DNA from: Ypsolopha sequella | Lineage: Eukaryota > Arthropoda > Insecta > Lepidoptera > Ypsolophidae | NCBI GenBank assembly: GCA_934047225.1 | Contig: OW203988.1 | Location: 6,296,229 to 6,360,228, forward strand | Direction of reading: 5' to 3' | DNA: 64,000 nucleotides | Shown: in pieces, positions 1-9,706 of the stretch | How positions within the stretch are numbered: the first letter of the stretch is position 1 | How the letters are laid out: every line of letters starts with the position of its first letter | Notes under the pieces: model-generated | The model's database searches: none | What the model saw: the letters and a program-made list of their open reading frames with translations, nothing else | Told to the model about the DNA's origin: nothing | Translations under genes and position numbers: made by a program

Positions 1-585
1 ACGGAACTGTTACGTACATGCGGCGTTTATTTACTTTATTTATTCTGAATAACAAAAAATAAACGTAAGAAAATACGACATCTAATCTATCAATGAGATA
101 ACGAAGGTCATAAAAGTAATATAAAATAATAAAAAAGTAAAATCGATTCCCGGTTTTTAAATTTTATTTTACATACCTAGTTCCAAAAGCTATTTAGGTA
201 ATTATAGCTTCTTTTAGTAAGTATAAATAGATCTCAAAAGCTCGAGTTTTTGATTCTAAACCTAAGTTAAATATCTGCTCGGTCAAGCACAAATTCGACT
301 GTTACAGACAAAGTTATCGTTTTTATCAATCACCGTTATAAAATATGTTTTTATAATGAAAACCGTAACTAATTTATTGTTGGCATCCATTTCAATGTCT
401 TTTTTGATGAAAACCGTAAGTGATTTTATAGGTCAGATATCCGTAAAAGCTTTTGAATTATCATCATTATTACAAAAACCCCCATGATATTGAAGCTTTT
501 TGTGTGTAAATATAATAGGTATTAATGACAGAGGAAATGTAGTTATAAAGTAAGTAGTGAATTAAGCCTGTAATATGTAATTTGA

Positions 586-765
586 AAATTATTTCCTCAA
601 AGTAAACGAAACCACAATGGAGACAAGGATTTTGGTGGTAATATCCCATTGTTGCAAGTTCTCATGGTAGGAAATAGTAGCAAAGTAACTGTTATAGAAG
701 TAATTGATGAAAATCGCACGTTTTTTGTGTTGGATAATGTTTGTGCTGGACACCTTGACGAGTAG
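586..765 (+). other. Unassigned open frame, possible last exon
   Basis: An open frame of about 59 codons runs from a TGA at 583-585 to a TAG at 763-765, without an ATG near its start. It reads as a mixed, charged protein tail (…NVCAGHLDE at the end) rather than low-complexity AT-rich translation. A weak acceptor-like CTCAAAG lies at about 597-603. I do not recognise the product. It could be the last exon of a gene lying to the left, an old transposon piece, or chance. The ATG-started frame on the opposite strand overlaps it and looks less protein-like. Confidence 0.25.
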
Positions 766-850
766 GTACCTGCATTGTGAATTGTGTACAACTTTCGTCT
801 ACTTATTTGTTACGCACTCGCCTCATCATCATCTTTGGCCTATTCTTATG

Positions 851-1293
851 CAGGGTGTTAAGAAAAGTACTTCGTTCCTTTAAACCACGTGTGCTATAGG
901 TATAACAAAGTATGTTAAGCGTGTTATTTTTTTTTTTTATATAATAAAATTACAATATTGTTTAAAAACTTTTCATTAAATTGTTCAACCCTAGTTCAGA
1001 ACGCAACATAGCGCGCCGTGTGTAATTTGTGGTACAGTCAAGCTCAGCTCGGGTTAGACACTTTGAACTTTATACCGTTCTTATGCCACGTGCAATAACA
1101 TCTTCAATGGTGCTTCAGTGTTAGAAATAGGAATGTTAGAAATAGCGAGCTTAGAAATAGGGCTTGCAACTTGATTGATTTTTTCTCTGTTTTTTTTTTA
1201 TTTTTGTTTTATTTTACTTATGTGTTTAATGCAATGTACTTCACTTATACAAAACGTGGTTTAAAGGAACGAAGTAATTTTCCTAACATCCTG
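851..1293. mobile_element. MITE with ~40-bp terminal inverted repeats
   Basis: The left end begins CAGGGTGTTAAGAAAAGTAC and the right end, reverse-complemented, begins CAGGATGTTAGGAAAATTAC; both continue TTCGTTCCTTTAAACCACG. The interior is non-coding and holds a short imperfect repeat of TTAGAAATAG at 1121-1162. No clear target-site duplication was found, so the superfamily is open. A non-autonomous DNA transposon is the simplest reading. Confidence 0.75.
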
Positions 1294-1344
1294 TAGAGAC
1301 GTTTTGAACAGTGTTTTGGAGATACTTTATAACGGTAGGGTAAC

Positions 1345-1819
1345 TTAAGGGGCTTAATATTGCCAAATGGGTACTTTCTAAAGCCTACTCCTCGTTGTGG
1401 ATGGCCAAACCAAACATATGGAAAAAAAAATGTATATGAATTATCAAGTCTAAAAAAACATATGCAATATTTTTCTTTTTGATAGCACCAAAACTTCTAT
1501 ATGAAAAAAAAATTCAACCGAATGGTGTTTTTGTTTGCTTGAATTCCCTACTGCTCCTAAACGGCTTGGTCGGTTCAATTCATTTTTGCTTTGATTAATA
1601 GTTAAACTTGATAAACATAACATATAATTATCCAATCAAACAATCACGTTCATGTGAAAAGTATTATTTTCTCCTATTTCGCCATATCAAGGACGCAGCG
1701 AGCGTCGTAACAGTCACTACGCATTGCGCGCTGATATGAACGTTATCTCAGTGTCGTTTCCGTCGATATTCGTACTGACAAACATCGAGCTGCTTATTTG
1801 GCGACACTAATCGCCTTAA
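1345..1819 (-). repeat. Family B interspersed repeat, copy 1
   Basis: Reverse-strand copy of a ~475-bp non-coding repeat also found at 14890-15331 and 33643-34116. Its ends are TTAAGG and CCTTAA. Shared blocks include the GAGGAGTAGGCTTTA-type block near one end, GAGCAGTAGGGAATT in the middle, and the CAAGGACGCAGCGAGCGTCG block near the other end. Probably a MITE whose ends resemble those of family C. Confidence 0.75.
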
Positions 1820-2013
1820 TGTCCAGGAGAAAATCTAGTAAACCTCACCAGGCTTCGCTTGTTACAAAAGTGGTATACTTGGTATTCAGAATACTACTGT
1901 ATATACTAAATATATGGAATCCCAGCTCAATTCTTTTCAACAATCTTAAACTGTTAACTACTCCTCTTTTTGTCTATATCAGATGCCCTGAATATCTATC
2001 AATTTATAAGAAC

Positions 2014-2460
2014 AATATCTTTTGCCCGCGGCTTCGCTCGCGTTGATTAAGTTTTTGGGTATGATCGTATCGAATTTTTATATTTTTCGGCCCAATAATT
2101 CTATAGTACGTGCTCTGACTTTTGGTTTACATGAAAATTATTTTATATGGCTGACCCCATGTCGATGTTCCTTGGGAACTGCCCGTCCCCAGGGAAAAAA
2201 CTAGAATTGCCAATACCCAGGTAAAGAGTCATTACAATAGTGTTTTTTTTTCATTTCGGTTTAGTAGTACCAGAGATTGCCCGCGGGAATGTCATTTAAT
2301 GGCTATGTCCCTAGGAAACTACCAACCCCCAGGAAACAAACTATAGCATATGGCATTCAAGGATAAATGTAGCTTCTAGCTAGTGAAATAATTTTCAGAA
2401 TTGGATCAGTAGTTCCAGAGATTACCTCCTAAATACAAACTGACAAACACTCCCTCTTTA
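2014..2460 (+). repeat. Lepidopteran GCCCGCGGCTTCGC-type repeat
   Basis: Contains TTTTGCCCGCGGCTTCGCTCGCG at its left end and ends in the block CCAGAGATTACC…ACAAACTGACAAACA. Inside, a CCCCAGGAAA-type block appears twice (2185-2225 and 2322-2360), so the body is partly duplicated. Related ends occur at 21.66-22.0, 39.9-40.8 and 41.34 kb. The short frames inside are incidental. Elements with this opening are very common in Lepidoptera; I do not assign a superfamily. Confidence 0.6.
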
Positions 2461-2505
2461 TCATATTGGTGTAGATTTATAAGAATAGCGCTTATTTGCG
2501 ACTGG

Positions 2506-2620
2506 TACAGTGGAGACCACATCAAGCTATACACTTGCAGTACGAAATTAGCCCCTACAGGGAAGAATATAAGATAGGTACAAAGTCCAATGTGTCTTAC
2601 TTGATGCGGTCTCCACTGTA
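2506..2620. mobile_element. Short palindromic MITE (TACAGTGGAGA family), copy 1
   Basis: A ~115-bp element whose ends TACAGTGGAGACCACATCAA and, inverted, TACAGTGGAGACCGCATCAA are near-perfect inverted repeats. A second copy lies at 9298-9399 and shares the interior block AGCCCCTA. The TA at each end would fit a TA target duplication (Tc1/mariner-like), but that is inference. Confidence 0.8.
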
Positions 2621-2910
2621 AATAATATATTTCCAGTCTTTCAACTCTATTTATCAAAATAGAAATTACAAAACATGCCAGAAGCAGAAGACGAGATCGT
2701 TTACAACGATTGCAAACATTGTTACACAATATAGAAAACATTAGAATCATATCTATCCATCAAACGGTTGCTGAAAAATTGACTTCTTGTCATGTGGGTT
2801 GATACAAACTGACGGACAAACCGACAATGATATAATGTAATAATGACTAATGATTTGAAGGTTGTTTCTTGCAATGTAAGTCATAAACTACGCTATTTAT
2901 TCTAGACTTA

Positions 2911-3137
2911 CCCCCGGTTTCTGAAAGGCCAATCAAAGTTAACAGTAGATTAAAAAAACTTTAACCGCAAATAACAGTGAAAATAAAGCATATATGAAGT
3001 CTGAATAGTGATGAATCAATAATCAACTTAGTTAATTTTTGATTTCAATGTAAAATTCCCACTTTTTCTGGCTTAATCCGCAGATAATTATTTTTTAATC
3101 TACTGTTAACATTGATTGGCCTTTCAGAAACCGGGGG
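2911..3137 (+). mobile_element. PIF/Harbinger-like MITE, copy 1
   Basis: A 227-bp element with long terminal inverted repeats beginning CCCCCGGTTTCTGAAAGGCC. It is flanked by the 3-bp duplication TTA at 2908-2910 and 3138-3140. Three-base TWA duplications are typical of PIF/Harbinger elements. The copy at 49703-49929 is exactly the same length and lies in the opposite orientation. Confidence 0.85.
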
Positions 3138-3140
3138 TTA

Positions 3141-4840
3141 GGAACGTAGACTGACAAATTATTAACTGAGAGAAAACCAATAACGTTAATTTTATTGAAA
3201 AGCAATAATTATAGTAATTTCATGCTTAACTTTCTTTATCAATAAATGTCGGCCTATTGTAATAAACATAATTAAAAGATAATTAATTTTATAGTTACTC
3301 AATAAAAGTTTGTTTTCCATCTAGCTTAGAGACAAGCCATAAAGTGCATACTAACGAATATTATAACATGTATTTTAAGGGGCACGCGTCCACCAACGGC
3401 CTTGAGTCGACCTGTGTCGGTACCAACATTGAAATGAAAATGAAAATGAAAATGAAAAAATGTTTAATGCAAAATAAATGTTACAATTATTGGTTCCTGG
3501 CTCCCAAGCTAGAATTCTCTGTCCAATGGGTAGCCAGGCTTCTTTCGTACAGTAAGTAGGTTTTGCAACATATGCTTATGGCTAGCTTAAAATAAGACTA
3601 ATTAACAATAATATATTAATATCACCGATCAAACAATATTAGTGCGGGTAGGTACCTAGTCATTCATGCGAGTTATTAACACTTAACTCTGTTTTATAAG
3701 CGCCTACCCACATCTCCAGTTGAAAGCAACTAAACATCTCGTTTGATTTTGTACAACAAAAATATTTTAAGCTATGAGTTATTGATACATGCACAATATT
3801 GTTGTAAATAATCTACGTTTTTATTAAATGGTTTTTCAAGTATAATATGTGACCTAGACTTTGAACATTGACCAAAACTATTATTGAAATAATGTTCATA
3901 TCAGCGCGCATCGCATTAGATGAACGTTGCGTCTTCGGATAGTGCTAAATATGAGAAACGGAAGATACTTTTCACTAAGACGCGATGAAGGGAAAAAAAT
4001 TAAAAAATAATTTAGTAGATCTAAAAATTGTCTGTAATGTGGTGAAAAAATCATTAAAATCGCTTCAGGCAATCGGAAAGAGTAAGAGAATTACTACCAA
4101 AAATACATGAACCTTTCGATAACTTTCAATTAAGTTTTTCGACAACCGGTGAAGGAAGGGTAGGCCTTCAATGGCAGGTCCAAATTGCAGTTAGAGTAAA
4201 TAATGTATTAAAAGAGGAAACCAAACTTTAAACTTTAAAGGTAAAATAGTAGATCGCGGTGCAGATCGTAAAACAAATCCAATTTACAGATTGAGATTTT
4301 TTTTTAAATAAATCACATATCGACTCGTAGATTTATTTAAAAATATTAACTCAATCTACCTAGTTTTAATGCTTTTAGCATTAGGCCTGCCAATTTATAC
4401 TAGTGTAATAAAGAATTTATGGTGATGATGATGATTTCACCAATAATAACAATATATTTTAATCAGTACTTTTTTATATATAGAAATAAAATCTAAGAAT
4501 TGAGAAAGTTTAAACTTTTACTGGCGGTTGTTTGAAACAATAAAATGCAGGTGCAGATTAGTCAGAGCTACAAGAAACATTTCGCAAATCAATGAAATAT
4601 ATTACTCATACTATGGAATGTCGCCGAAACCGCACTGAGAGGAAACAGTTCTAATTCATTACCCGGATTCGGACAGTGTTGCCTAATGTGGCATTACATT
4701 ACATTTATAATGAGCGTTTTTCCTTGTGTCGAATTAAGTGTTAAATAAGATTCCTAGATGGCACTGTCGTATACTTTAGCAACAGAATCAAAAACAAAAT
4801 TTGCACGGATTCCAAACAAACTAAAAACGACTGTGACATT
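3141..4840. other. Intergenic; microsatellite and family B scrap
   Basis: No gene was recognised. An (AAAATG)n microsatellite lies at about 3430-3460. A short family B fragment with the block AATGTTCATATCAGCGCGCA lies at about 3881-3945. The 71-residue frame over the microsatellite is low-complexity and not convincing as a gene. Confidence 0.5.
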
Positions 4841-5340
4841 GATTGCTACGAAATCTGGGGGCACGGCAGTGCCCCCGCAAAGTCTCGCAGAAAAAACGCG
4901 GAACGGCCGTACCATCCTTTTCTCGAAGCAACTCACGGCACTTTCAACCCCCCTGTATCTTCGTTGTGGGTGAAGCTAGAAGTCTGAAATTTCAGGAACC
5001 AAGAGAACTTACTGATCCTACTTCTGACCCCAAATTACAACTTTGTACCTATATTTGATTACGAAATATCTCAAGTCAAAGTTCCCTTATTTTGTCACTG
5101 ACTGACTGACACATCATCAAAAGTCTAAAGGTGTTCTAGCAGGCCTACAAACTTGAAATTTTGTATGCGGCAAGTGTTAAGTGTACATTGCAACAAAAAA
5201 ATATAAAAATGTTATTTGCGGTTGGTAATTTAATATTTCCATACAAAGTCTATACAAAATGTATGTTTCCAGCTGCATCAATAAATTTGTATGACACTAG
5301 ATGACGTTGGTGGTATGCTGCTTTGCATTAAAGACGCCTA
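4840..5340. repeat. Unclassified repeat-like stretch
   Basis: Starts with a small GC-rich hairpin (GGGGGCACGGCAGTGCCCCC, 4857-4876). A short GACT run (TGACTGACTGACAC) sits at about 5099-5112. Three overlapping frames of about 70 residues in different phases here are shadows of GC-rich repeat sequence. I see no protein motif. Confidence 0.4.
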
Positions 5341-5390
5341 AAACGAAAAATTCTACGTTAAAGTTAAAGTGCGAAAACTAAAAAATAAAA

Positions 5391-6648
5391 CCGGTAAAGT
5401 GCGAATCTGACTCGTCCATAAAGAGTTCCGTACCCCTACACAATACGGGTACGGAACCCTAAAAGTAAATAACAACAATATAGATGCCATAGCAACATTA
5501 AGGCGACAAAAAACAAAGCGATAAAAAGGTAGCGCCTGACAAACAATTCAGTACCTTTTTAGTACGGAACCCAAATTTTCATTATTTTACTTTAAAGTAT
5601 TTACTACAGACTGCCCAAAGTTTAAACTTTTACTTGTATGTTGTATTACCGTTCTAAAGATAGAGCCTTTGTTATAATAATCTGTTCCTTGGGTAAGGCA
5701 CCCTAAAAAGGGTGGTTTATAATGTTCCACATATTCACAATATTAGTCTATTTAAGAAGAAAATATCAACATTTCGTAATTAAGTCACTAAAAAAACGGT
5801 AGTGTGCGAATCCGACTCGCGCATAAAGGGTTCCGTACCCCTACACAATACGGGTATGGAACCCTAAAAGTAAATTGCAACAACATAGATGCCATAGCAC
5901 CATCAAGGCGACAAAAAACAAAGCGATAAAACGGTAGCGCCTGACAAACAATTCGGTACCTTTTTAGGAAGGAACCCTAATTTTTATTATTTCTTATTTT
6001 ACTTTAAAGTAGTCTGCCTAAATTTTCAACTTGTAGGTACTTGTATGTATAACCGTTCTAACGATAGAGCCTTTGTTATAATAATTTGTGCTTTGGGTAA
6101 GGAACCCTAAAACACATTTAGTCTGTTTAAGAAGATAAATATCAACATTTCGTAATTAAGTCGCTATTAAACCGGCTAAGTGCAAGTCAGACTCGCTCAC
6201 GAAGGGTTCCGTACTACCATCACACAATATGGGTACGAAACCCCAAATCATTATGGTAAATACCAACAATAAAGATGACATAACAACATCAAGGCGACAA
6301 AAAACAAGGCGCTAAAATGGTAGCGCCTGACAAACAAATCAGGACCTTTTGAATACGGAACTCTAATATTTATATGCCCAAAATTGTTGTTTTATAAAGA
6401 TAGAGCTGAAACAAATAACATCGAATAATTGGACCCCCCTTGGATTTCCATTTATTGAACTTTTTATGCTGTGATAGGGGCCATATTATTATTTGCCGTG
6501 ATAGAGGACAATGTAACATATATTATGTGAAAATATTTACGCGCTACCTATAACGGCTGAAGCTGTAGACCCATGTGATAGATGGATAGACAGCGGAGGA
6601 TTAGTAATAGGGTCACGGAACCTAATGATACGGAACCCTAAAAATCAA
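5391..6648 (+). repeat. SINE-like repeat with body triplicated in tandem
   Basis: Three tandem units begin at about 5391, 5798 and 6172 (spacings about 406 and 374 bp). Each opens with a GTGCGAATC…GACTCG block followed by GGGTTCCGTACC-type sequence. Each then carries GGCGACAAAAAACAA and GGTAGCGCCTGACAAACAA. A final segment (about 6590-6648) has GACAGCGGAGGATTAGTAAT and GGAACCCTAAAAATC. The same opening and closing blocks make a compact, untriplicated element at 38388-38672. The whole block therefore looks like one element whose body was amplified twice. Confidence 0.75.
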
Positions 6649-6955
6649 GGTAAAAGGTTATTTATCGAGTAAAGCTTTAAATATATTAAAGGAAAAATAA
6701 AGCGGCTAATGTTGTTTTATTTGTATATGCATCCTCTATGATGTAGGTATATTGAAATGTCTATGTACTCGTGTGTCATTCAAAAAAGACCAGGTTTAGC
6801 TCATTATTCTGAGAGGTTTAGACATAATAATGTACTCTGTGGTTTAGACTGACAAGCCTGCCTTTCACTTCATGGTCAAAAGAAATTTTAACCTGCCTGT
6901 TGCATCTAATTGTGGATAATAGTAATAATAACTTACCGTAAAAATTAATATTGCA

Positions 6956-7090
6956 ATGGAACCTGAAATATTGTACATAAATGAAAATCCTTGTCCACAC
7001 CTAGTTGTCCCTATACCTGGAGATGGTTCATGTTTGTTCCATTCTTTGTCATTCTCTATGTATGGGAACATTGAGTCGTCATATGACATT
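6956..7090 (+). pseudogene. OTU-protease-like gene fragment, N-terminal part
   Basis: From the ATG at 6956 the frame reads through VPIPGDGSCLFHSLSFSMYG. This matches the catalytic-cysteine block of OTU cysteine proteases (Asp23, Cys26 of the frame). The likeness stops at about residue 44. The remaining ~35 codons to the stop at 7195 lie in sequence that is part of an inverted repeat with 7716-7752 or is unrelated. The matching C-terminal half lies at 7750-8101, so the gene is split by about 600 bp. OTU domains occur both in cell deubiquitinases and in some insect transposons such as Helitron-type elements; a transposon origin is my guess. Confidence 0.6.
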
Positions 7091-7752
7091 AAACTGCTGC
7101 CGTTAATTCGAGAGAATGATGACAGATGGAGTGTGGCGATATCTCGAAAAAATACTACAAGTCAACAAGAGCTTCTTCACGACAAAAATAAATAAAGGCA
7201 CGTTAAAAAAATATCAACGGTACAACAAATGGGACGAAATAAATCCAAATCATGATTATTTAAACTTTTTTTATAAATAAAAACCCTGGAATAGAATATA
7301 TATACGATCTTATTATTTGGTAAGGTATAGCAGTTTTATAATACGACAACACTGCCTTACACCGCAGATATTATAAACCTTTTTCTGAAATGTCGATTCA
7401 AAAAGTCGAGGATTCATACTGCAGGCATTATGATTGCTGATTTGACAGAAATAACTTGACAGTATCGCTAATAGACAACTTTTCGCCAAAAATCATATTT
7501 TTTGCGCTTTTTTTTAACTTTTACGTAGAAATTGAGTCAGCTGATTCGTTAAGTTTTGTACTAGGAAGTGGAAAATATATACGACAAAAATACTTTTTAT
7601 TTACAAATGGGACCTTTTAACGATATACAATCTACCCTAAAATCATCATGATAAATATAAAATATTGAAATGCAAAACAGTAAAAAAAAGGTTTTATCCC
7701 CTGACATTTGCAAACGTCACCATTCTCTCGAATGAACGGCCGGAGTTTAGGT
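7089..7752. other. Insertion or rearrangement splitting the OTU-like gene
   Basis: Sequence at about 7089-7125 reappears inverted at 7716-7752; both hold CATTCTCTCGAAT with flanking matches. Between these arms lie about 590 bp of AT-rich DNA with no recognisable protein. The arrangement suggests an inversion-duplication at the break point or a foldback-like insertion into the OTU-like gene. Confidence 0.5.
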
Positions 7753-8101
7753 GTGCGGTAGTCGAGTATGTGGTAGCGCATTGGGATCAAATGCAACTTT
7801 ATACGTGTGACGAGCGTGGAGACACATGTACTCGACAGCAATGATGAAAACTACCACCTACGGTTCCGTATCCGAACTTATGGCAGCCACCGCTTTGTAT
7901 CCATTTACGTTCGAGGTTTACGAAAATGGCCGTTTGAGAGGATCATTCGGTGGCGATCCTGGGATGCCAGTGAAACGTTTACGATTCTCTGGTAGTTTCT
8001 TAGGTGGTCATTATGAAATGCTCCTTCCCGATACTAGTTTCTCAGGAGTATGTCCTAATGATCAGTTAAAGGGAGTGGGTTTTAAGAAAATCCGCAGCTG
8101 A
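7750..8101 (+). pseudogene. OTU-protease-like gene fragment, C-terminal part
   Basis: The first ~70 bp read EFRCAVVEYVVAHWDQMQLY and then stop. A shift of one frame carries on as a 91-codon frame from 7826 with TYGSVSELMAA, FEVYENG, KRLRFSG and LGGHYEML. The GGHYE block has the position and look of the catalytic histidine region of OTU proteases. A frameshift at about 7820-7826, the split from the cysteine half and the close foldback at 8161 all indicate a dead copy. Confidence 0.6.
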
Positions 8102-8160
8102 CGTGCAAGAAATATTACCCGAGAAGAAAAAAAGGACGACTACCTACAAAAAGAAATGAG

Positions 8161-8783
8161 ATCCCATCAAAAACATAAAATGTACAAAAATGGCAAGTCT
8201 CGCAACGCAATCCTTCCACCGTAAAAAGTTGTGAGATCTTATGTAAAGCCAAGTCTGCTATTTTAGTTTTTATGGAAGCACCTTTTCATTTAAGTTAGTA
8301 TGGGAGCACCTATTTAACAAATTTATCATTAATTGTTTCCTATTTAGTTACCTACCAACATTAAGTGACTGTATTAATATTAGTCATCTTTATTTCCTAA
8401 TAAAATATGGTGACTTTGCAATCGCAGAGCACAAATAAAGCACTGATGCGTAGAAATATCTTCTCAAATCGCTAATAAATTGGTATTAGGTAGCTGATAT
8501 GTTGTATATGTTGCTGTGCGATTGCGAAATCACTATACTTTATTAGAGAAATAAAGATGACTAATATTAATACAGTCACTTAATGTTGGTAGGTAACTAA
8601 ATAGGAAACAATTAATGATAAATTTGTTAAATAGGTGCTCCCATACTAACTTAAATGAAAAGGTGCTTCCATAAAAACTAAAATAGCAGACTTGGCTTTA
8701 CATAAGATCTCACAACTTTTTACGGTGGAAGGATTGCGTTGCGAGACTTGCCATTTTTGTACATTTTATGTTTTTGATGGGAT
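8161..8783. mobile_element. Long foldback element, ~266-bp arms, 90-bp loop
   Basis: The left arm 8161-8426 is nearly the exact reverse complement of 8517-8783. It opens with ATCCCATCAAAAACATAAAA and has GCAATCGCA at the loop edge. The loop (8427-8516) is AT-rich. Homology ends sharply at 8161 and 8783. RNA read through it would form a very long hairpin. Arm identity is high by eye, with only a few mismatches near the loop. A recent foldback transposon or inverted duplication is likely. It starts 60 bp after the OTU-like fragment. Confidence 0.85.
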
Positions 8784-8795
8784 ATGTTTTATTTG

Positions 8796-8893
8796 CCCTG
8801 CGTTCCGAAATAGAATTATATCGCTAAAATCGATTAAGAAAGTATGAAGTGAATGGCTTATGATCCATTTTAATTCTATTTCGGACCGCAGGG
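8796..8893. mobile_element. Small palindromic MITE (GCCCTGCG ends)
   Basis: The ends GCCCTGCGTTCCGAAATAGA and, inverted, GCCCTGCGGTCCGAAATAGA form 24-bp inverted repeats around a ~50-bp core. No target duplication is clear. Confidence 0.75.
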
Positions 8894-9297
8894 CTAGTGA
8901 CATGGACACTGACATCTGGGGAGGAAAGTCAATAACTCAGAAAAAAAAAAACAACGAGAAAAACGCTCTACGGGATTTTTTTTGACTTGCCTTTTTTTGC
9001 TATTATCCGGTTGGCCGTATGGTGTATGGAAGATGACTGATTAGCCTAGGGTTGATAGTGCTTATATGAATGTTGAAAACTATGAATGTTGAATCACTTG
9101 AGAAAGTTGATCTTTTGAGATGGTTTATTCGTCATTTTCGTCATTATTCTAAGGCGGGCATCTACCAAGCGATACGAACCTAAAAGTGCGTATGAAGTTA
9201 GAAGAAATATGTTGTTTTTTTGAACTTCTACCAGTCTCCTCTTTATACAATTAGATGTTTGTGTTATAAAATTAAAATGATGAATAAGGAACACTTA

Positions 9298-9399
9298 TAC
9301 ATTGGAGATCACATCAAGCTACACTTTGTGCTATATATCCTTCGCTATAGGGGCTAATTTAGTACTGCAAGTGTATAGCGTGATGTGATCTCCACTGTA
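9298..9399. mobile_element. Short palindromic MITE (TACAGTGGAGA family), copy 2
   Basis: Second copy of the family at 2506-2620. Its ends are TACATTGGAGATCACATCAA and, inverted, TACAGTGGAGATCACATCAC. It lies just beyond the stop of the minus-strand open frame at 9422-9694. Confidence 0.8.
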
Positions 9400-9421
9400 C
9401 TTATATTTGTTTCACAATATA

Positions 9422-9694
9422 TCAAGGTTTTAACGATGATTTTGTAGGTTTCTTTTTAGAGATTAGTACTTGCAACCGAGCGTCATCTTTGGCATTTCCG
9501 CAACAAAAAATGTCTGGTTTCTGCGAGTTTCCGATAAAATAACTAGAAACATTGCTTGGATTCGATTCGGTTTGTTGCAAAATTTTAGTAATAACAAGTG
9601 TTGCAAGCGGCTTATTGACACAAACATGCATTTTGCTACTTCCTCTCGCTATAATTACCATGATACGAAGGTTGTTTGGTTTGGGCCATGTCCT
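9422..9694 (-). CDS. Candidate terminal exon of an unrecognised gene
   Basis: On the minus strand a clean acceptor (GGCTAATCACAG, plus 9695-9706) is followed by a 90-codon open frame. It begins RTWPKPNNLR, runs past SYFIGNSQKPDIFCC and ends in a lysine-rich KKKPTKSSLKP tail before the stop at 9422. The exon begins at codon phase 0. The first in-frame ATG is at codon 12, but the better reading is a spliced last exon. I do not recognise the product. A phase-0 micro-exon candidate lies upstream at 13921-13956. A plus-strand frame over the same bases is probably its shadow. Confidence 0.4.
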   Translation of the reverse strand, partial: RTWPKPNNLRIMVIIARGSSKMHVCVNKPLATLVITKILQQTESNPSNVSSYFIGNSQKPDIFCCGNAKDDARLQVLISKKKPTKSSLKP

Positions 9695-9706
9695 CTGTGA
9701 TTAGCC

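Noticed and set aside
4754..5058. Three overlapping ~70-residue ORFs on both strands
   Set aside because: They arise from a GC-rich hairpin in repeat sequence and share no motif.
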